The translations under genes and the position numbers were made by a program. A DNA stretch of 24,515 nt from Chromera velia. Its lineage: Eukaryota > Sar > Chromeraceae. A model generated the notes under the pieces. The model worked only from the letters and a program-made list of their open reading frames with translations. It did no database searches and had not been told where the DNA came from. Shown piece after piece: positions 21,229-24,515 of the stretch (positions are counted from its first letter, which is position 1; each line of letters starts with the position of its first letter). The DNA lies in contig JAHBMJ010005226.1 of the NCBI GenBank assembly GCA_018398765.1, forward strand, positions 46,794-71,308, read 5' to 3'.

Positions 21229-22910
21229 GGAGAGTCTTTTCAGCAAAAATTGTGAGCGTGATTGATTGTGACCGGTCCAATCCAGGCTGGGAGAAGACGC
21301 ACTGCCAGTCCACATTTTTTTACGAAGAGACGTTAATTCCTGACAGAGACAGGCATGCATCAATAAACTCAATAGACGGAGGCAGAAAAGAAACAGACAG
21401 AAATACCAGCCCCACGTATATGTACGACATTCAAGGATAGCTACATGTATGCACTGAATGCTGCAAATACAAAGCGGGAACAGCTCAAGCGCTTAACGAC
21501 TTTCCAAGAATCTATGAAGACACACAAACAGTCGTAGACAGTTGTGCATTGCTTCGACGTCTCACCCGATATTGGTGTGCAGCTGATAGTGTTGAAAGTC
21601 TTGGAGCGAATCGAGAGGAGAGGGATGGAGATCGATCATCGATGGCCGGCGGAGACGGCACTCTTCTTGTGGTCCCGAAAGAGGGCAACTTAACGACGTC
21701 TCAAACTTTTTCAAAAGAACAATGACCAGACGATCCCTCTTCTTTCTTTCTTGACACGTATGCTGGAAGAGTGCGACACGACGTATTGTTTGGCAGTACT
21801 GACTATAAAACCATGCTAAAACCACCTGCCTACTTTCAACACACTGGCAGAAAGTGATAGCGGATTAAGCTAGGGTAGGTGGTTAATTTTTAACGCTTTT
21901 CTGAGCCAATGAAGAGCGGAGCTTTCCGGGGCCTTTTTTTGTACCAAAGCTCCATGCATCGTGGGCTCTGGGGAAAGTTTGGTACTAAGTGCCCCCCGCT
22001 TCGTTTTCCGGGGCCACGGCCCGATCGACGCGCCATGTTGCCGTGGCGGCCTGCCGGCGGGCCGCCGCCCGGCGCCTAAAATATATGTAGGGCCCGCATT
22101 GCGCGCCGAGCTATTTCGGATTCAACGATTCGATCGTTAGACTCCGTACAAATGGAGCAGTGATGGACACAAACTTTGTGTTTTGTAGTGTTTTGTTATG
22201 GTTCTGGTCTCACTTTATCCCACTTGGAAGAATCAATGCCTATAAAGCTACGCCATTTTGAGCCCCGCGGCTGTGCCCCGGAGCTCTTCAATTTGGTTTA
22301 ATTAGGTCTAATTTGGTCCGCGGTTGCGCCCGGTTGCGCCACGGACTCTTTCAAGCCTGTCCGTGGTGGCACACTACCACACCCTTTCCGGTCTTCCCTG
22401 CACCCCCGCTTTGCCAATATATACTCATAAAACCAACAAACGGTCTCTTCTTTACACCGTAAGCGCCAAAAATTTTTGGGAGGCTCTTTGTATGGTATAT
22501 ATATTTTCACTGTATTTTGATAAGTTTGTGAATGGCTTGCTGCAAGGCTCCACAGAATAGCTTGGAAAGTCGTTCCGCGGCGCGGTGTAGATATGAGAAA
22601 ACTTTCTTCTGCGGCGCGCCGCGGACTCGGCGCGGAGCGCCCTTCAGGCCCCCTGCAGCGTTTCCCTACTACACTGAAACTATAGTGTGGCACAATTCAA
22701 ATTGTGACTAATTATGACACAATACCCTATACACTAGTACTAGTGACATAAATAATTATGTCACAATAGCTATGATAAAATAGTTAGAGTAAGTTAGGTA
22801 TGATAAAATTGTTAGACAAAAACTGAAGTGATCCTATACACTAGCTTTCAAAGTCACTAGCTTGAAATCTTTGGAGTCATTAAAGTTTAGACTCACCTCA
22901 TTCCTAGCTT
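21229..22910. other. Non-coding DNA between the two complementary tetranucleotide arrays
   Basis: No gene recognised. Minus-strand frames at 21562-21825 (87 codons) and 22298-22693 (131 codons) have no motif I can name. It contains GC-rich repeat copies (21920-22078) and, from 22690, AT-rich sequence with TGTGACA-type motifs and a perfect inverted repeat TGACATAA-ATAA-TTATGTCA (22744-22763). Confidence 0.5.
21986..22078 (+). repeat. Dispersed GC-rich repeat, copy C (longest)
   Basis: Reads CTAAGTGCCCC...TTTTCCGGGGCCA, then CGGCCCGATCGACGCGCCAT (22017-22036), then a GC-rich section and GGCGCCTAAAA. It shares its outer parts with 11395-11443 (inverted) and its middle with 18907-18926. Confidence 0.65.
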
Positions 22911-23218
22911 CATTCACTCACCTCACTCACTCACTCACCTCACTCAGTCACTAGCTAACTTACCTCACCTCACCTCACTCACTCACTCACCTCACTCACT
23001 CACTCACCTCACTCACTCACTCACTCGATCACTCACTCACTCGATCACTCACTTACTCACTCGATCACTCACTCACTCACTCACTCACTCACTCTCTCAC
23101 TCACTCACTCACTCACTCACTCACTCACTCGATCACTCACTCACTCACTCATTCACTCACTCACTCACCTCACTCACCTTACTTACCTCACTCATCTCAC
23201 TCACCCACTCACTCACTG
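22911..23218. repeat. (CACT)n tetranucleotide array
   Basis: About 300 bp of CACT units interrupted by CACCT and CGATC variants; the variant CACTCGATCACT occurs several times. Located in non-coding DNA. Confidence 0.9.
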
Positions 23219-23231
23219 CATGCAGGCCTAG

Positions 23232-23325
23232 ATGCAGGCTTTGTTCATGCGTGCCTGTACACAGTCCGCATGGCGCACATGCAGGCTTTGTTTATACGTG
23301 CATGTGCGCAGTCCGCACGGCCCGC
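23232..23325. repeat. 47 bp tandem duplication, two diverged copies
   Basis: ATGCAGGCTTTGTTCATGCG begins at 23232 and a close copy, ATGCAGGCTTTGTTTATACG, at 23279. Both continue through CAGTCCGCA-GGC, giving a 47 bp period with scattered substitutions. Confidence 0.8.
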
Positions 23326-23770
23326 AACGGCTATGATGCTGCCCCCTGACGCGTGTCAAGCCACGATCTACAACTATTTTTTTCACTCATATTAAAGTGC
23401 GATTTAATTGAATCAGTCAAAAGTTCTTAAAATCATAATTATTGTGTCACAAGTTATTGTAACGATTAATTATTATACAAAACGTTCTAGAAATTCTCAT
23501 TGTGACACATTATAATTTCAATGTATTACCTACAAACGCCGAAATATTGGAGAGAATTCAATTAATATGAGTGAAACGCTAGGTGAAACGAAACTAGTCC
23601 AGAGAAAACAGGATTAGTAGAGATTAGACTAGTATAAGATACCACACCACTAGCGATACCATCAAGCCGGTACAAGCAAGTTCACCTTTGCTGATCTCTC
23701 ATACATGTCGTGGTGGCTAGCATGGTGGTTAACGTTCAGAATAATTGAAATTATTAAATAATTAAAAGAA
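23326..23770. other. AT-rich non-coding DNA
   Basis: No gene recognised. It includes further TGTGACA/TGTCACA motifs near 23440 and 23505. Confidence 0.55.
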
Positions 23771-24085
23771 ACGGGGGTGACGAAGGTAACTCTAGGTATG
23801 ATCTGTAAAGTTTTAAAGTGAAATAAAGTTAAATTAAAGTCTGATTTCAGACCATTAATTGATTATGAAAGAAAACTTTATTTTAAAATTTATGGATATA
23901 AATTTTTAATGATTTTTACAATTTTTAAAAAATGAAAGAAAGTGAAAAAAATCCGAGTCATCCTTAAGATAAAGATTCTCAGTTCTAAAGTTATAAAGTC
24001 AAAGAAGTTTTAAAGTTTTAAAGTTCGAGGTCGGGCTTTATTATAAAAAAAACTTTACAGATCACACCTAAGGGCAACTCCCCGT
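23771..24085. mobile_element. MITE-like element with inverted ends
   Basis: The left end holds GGTATGATCTGTAAAGTTTT (23795-23814); the reverse complement of the right end holds the same 20-mer with one change (right core 24049-24070, read on plus as AAAACTTTACAGATCACACC plus TA). Outside the core, ACGGGG at 23771 is mirrored by CCCCGT ending at 24085, with a less well matched stretch between. The interior is very AT-rich with repeated TTTAAAG and no credible ORF. I find no clear target-site duplication. Confidence 0.6.
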
Positions 24086-24486
24086 CTCCTTGCATTCATC
24101 TTTCTTATGTCATTCATGTTAGATTTCCACAGAATCAAATTAGCTAGCAAATTAGAAATTTTTAGAAAGATAGGTCATTTTCCAAAACTTCTTAAATAAC
24201 ATTTCTATAATATTTCAGTATTATTTCTAACATATTTCTAAGTATTTTAAACATATTTCAAAACTTTATTATGGGGTCTTTCAGAAGTTACAGCTTAAGT
24301 TGCTTAACTTTGGAGAAACGTGGTTCAACATGCGCGCCAATGAATCAACGTACCAATACGCACCAGCTAGACTGGTAATTCAAACATGCATGTCCCCTTT
24401 TCTTCCTCCCGCCCCCCCCAAACAGCCGGGAATTGCTCAGTTAACCCGCAACAAGTGCAGGCAGGCGTCCAGACAAACGATAAACG
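24086..24486. other. AT-rich non-coding DNA
   Basis: No gene or clear repeat recognised; AT-rich with several ATATTT/TTTCTAA runs. Confidence 0.5.
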
Positions 24487-24515
24487 CCCCCCCCCCCCCC
24501 CCCCCCCCCCCCCCC
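24487..24515. repeat. Poly-C run at the window end
   Basis: Twenty-nine consecutive C to the last base. Together with the 13 G at position 1 it suggests a contig ending in homopolymers. Confidence 0.9.

Noticed and set aside
22298-22693. 131-codon minus-strand frame as a possible gene
   Set aside because: No motif, and it spans GC-rich palindromic and AT-rich repeat sequence.
22911-23218. CRISPR-like array
   Set aside because: The unit is a 4 bp repeat with occasional variants and has no repeat-spacer structure; it is a microsatellite.
1-24515. tRNA or rRNA genes
   Set aside because: I looked for box A/B-like tRNA motifs and conserved rRNA blocks and found none that I could support by eye.

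Overview
This window looks like nuclear DNA from an intron-rich unicellular eukaryote, most plausibly an alga of the chromerid/alveolate kind. That identification is an inference. It rests on short exons joined by 250-670 nt GT-AG introns, many microsatellites, repeated GCATGC motifs, and a membrane-bound hybrid histidine kinase beside ordinary eukaryotic chaperone and RNA-binding genes. The window starts in a 13-G run and ends in a 29-C run, which suggests a contig broken at homopolymers.

Layout. (1) 1-2295, plus strand: the 3' part of a gene for an RRM-RGG RNA-binding protein of G3BP-like architecture, four exons visible; any N-terminal domain is outside the window. (2) 2296-7597: about 5.3 kb without a recognisable gene. 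It holds microsatellites, a roughly 256 bp MITE-like element with inverted ends and an 8 bp flanking duplication (5548-5819), and a series of short GC-rich perfect foldbacks, two of them set between three copies of TATAACGGTTA (6638-6726). (3) 11110-7598, minus strand: a membrane hybrid histidine kinase (TM region, HisKA, HATPase_c, receiver) in five or six exons, with a TATA box about 60 nt upstream of the ATG. (4) 11178-13049: non-coding. (5) 18517-13050, minus strand: a complete 11-exon ST13/Hip (Hsc70-interacting protein) gene whose exon phases all agree, about 433 aa. (6) 18518-24515: about 6 kb without a recognisable gene. It has a purine-rich tract, two long complementary tetranucleotide arrays ((GTGA)n and (CACT)n), dispersed GC-rich repeats, a 47 bp tandem duplication and a second MITE-like element (23771-24085).

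The three genes look functionally independent: RNA granule/RNA binding, phosphorelay signalling, and the Hsp70/Hsp90 chaperone cycle. I see no operon-like or cluster logic and no clear novel multi-gene system. The most interesting signals are the palindromic mini-elements, the two inverted-repeat elements, a splice-donor preference for GTCAG (C at +3), a run of near-identical TGTGTGCAG|ATT acceptors in ST13, and a receiver domain whose usual conserved lysine is glutamine.
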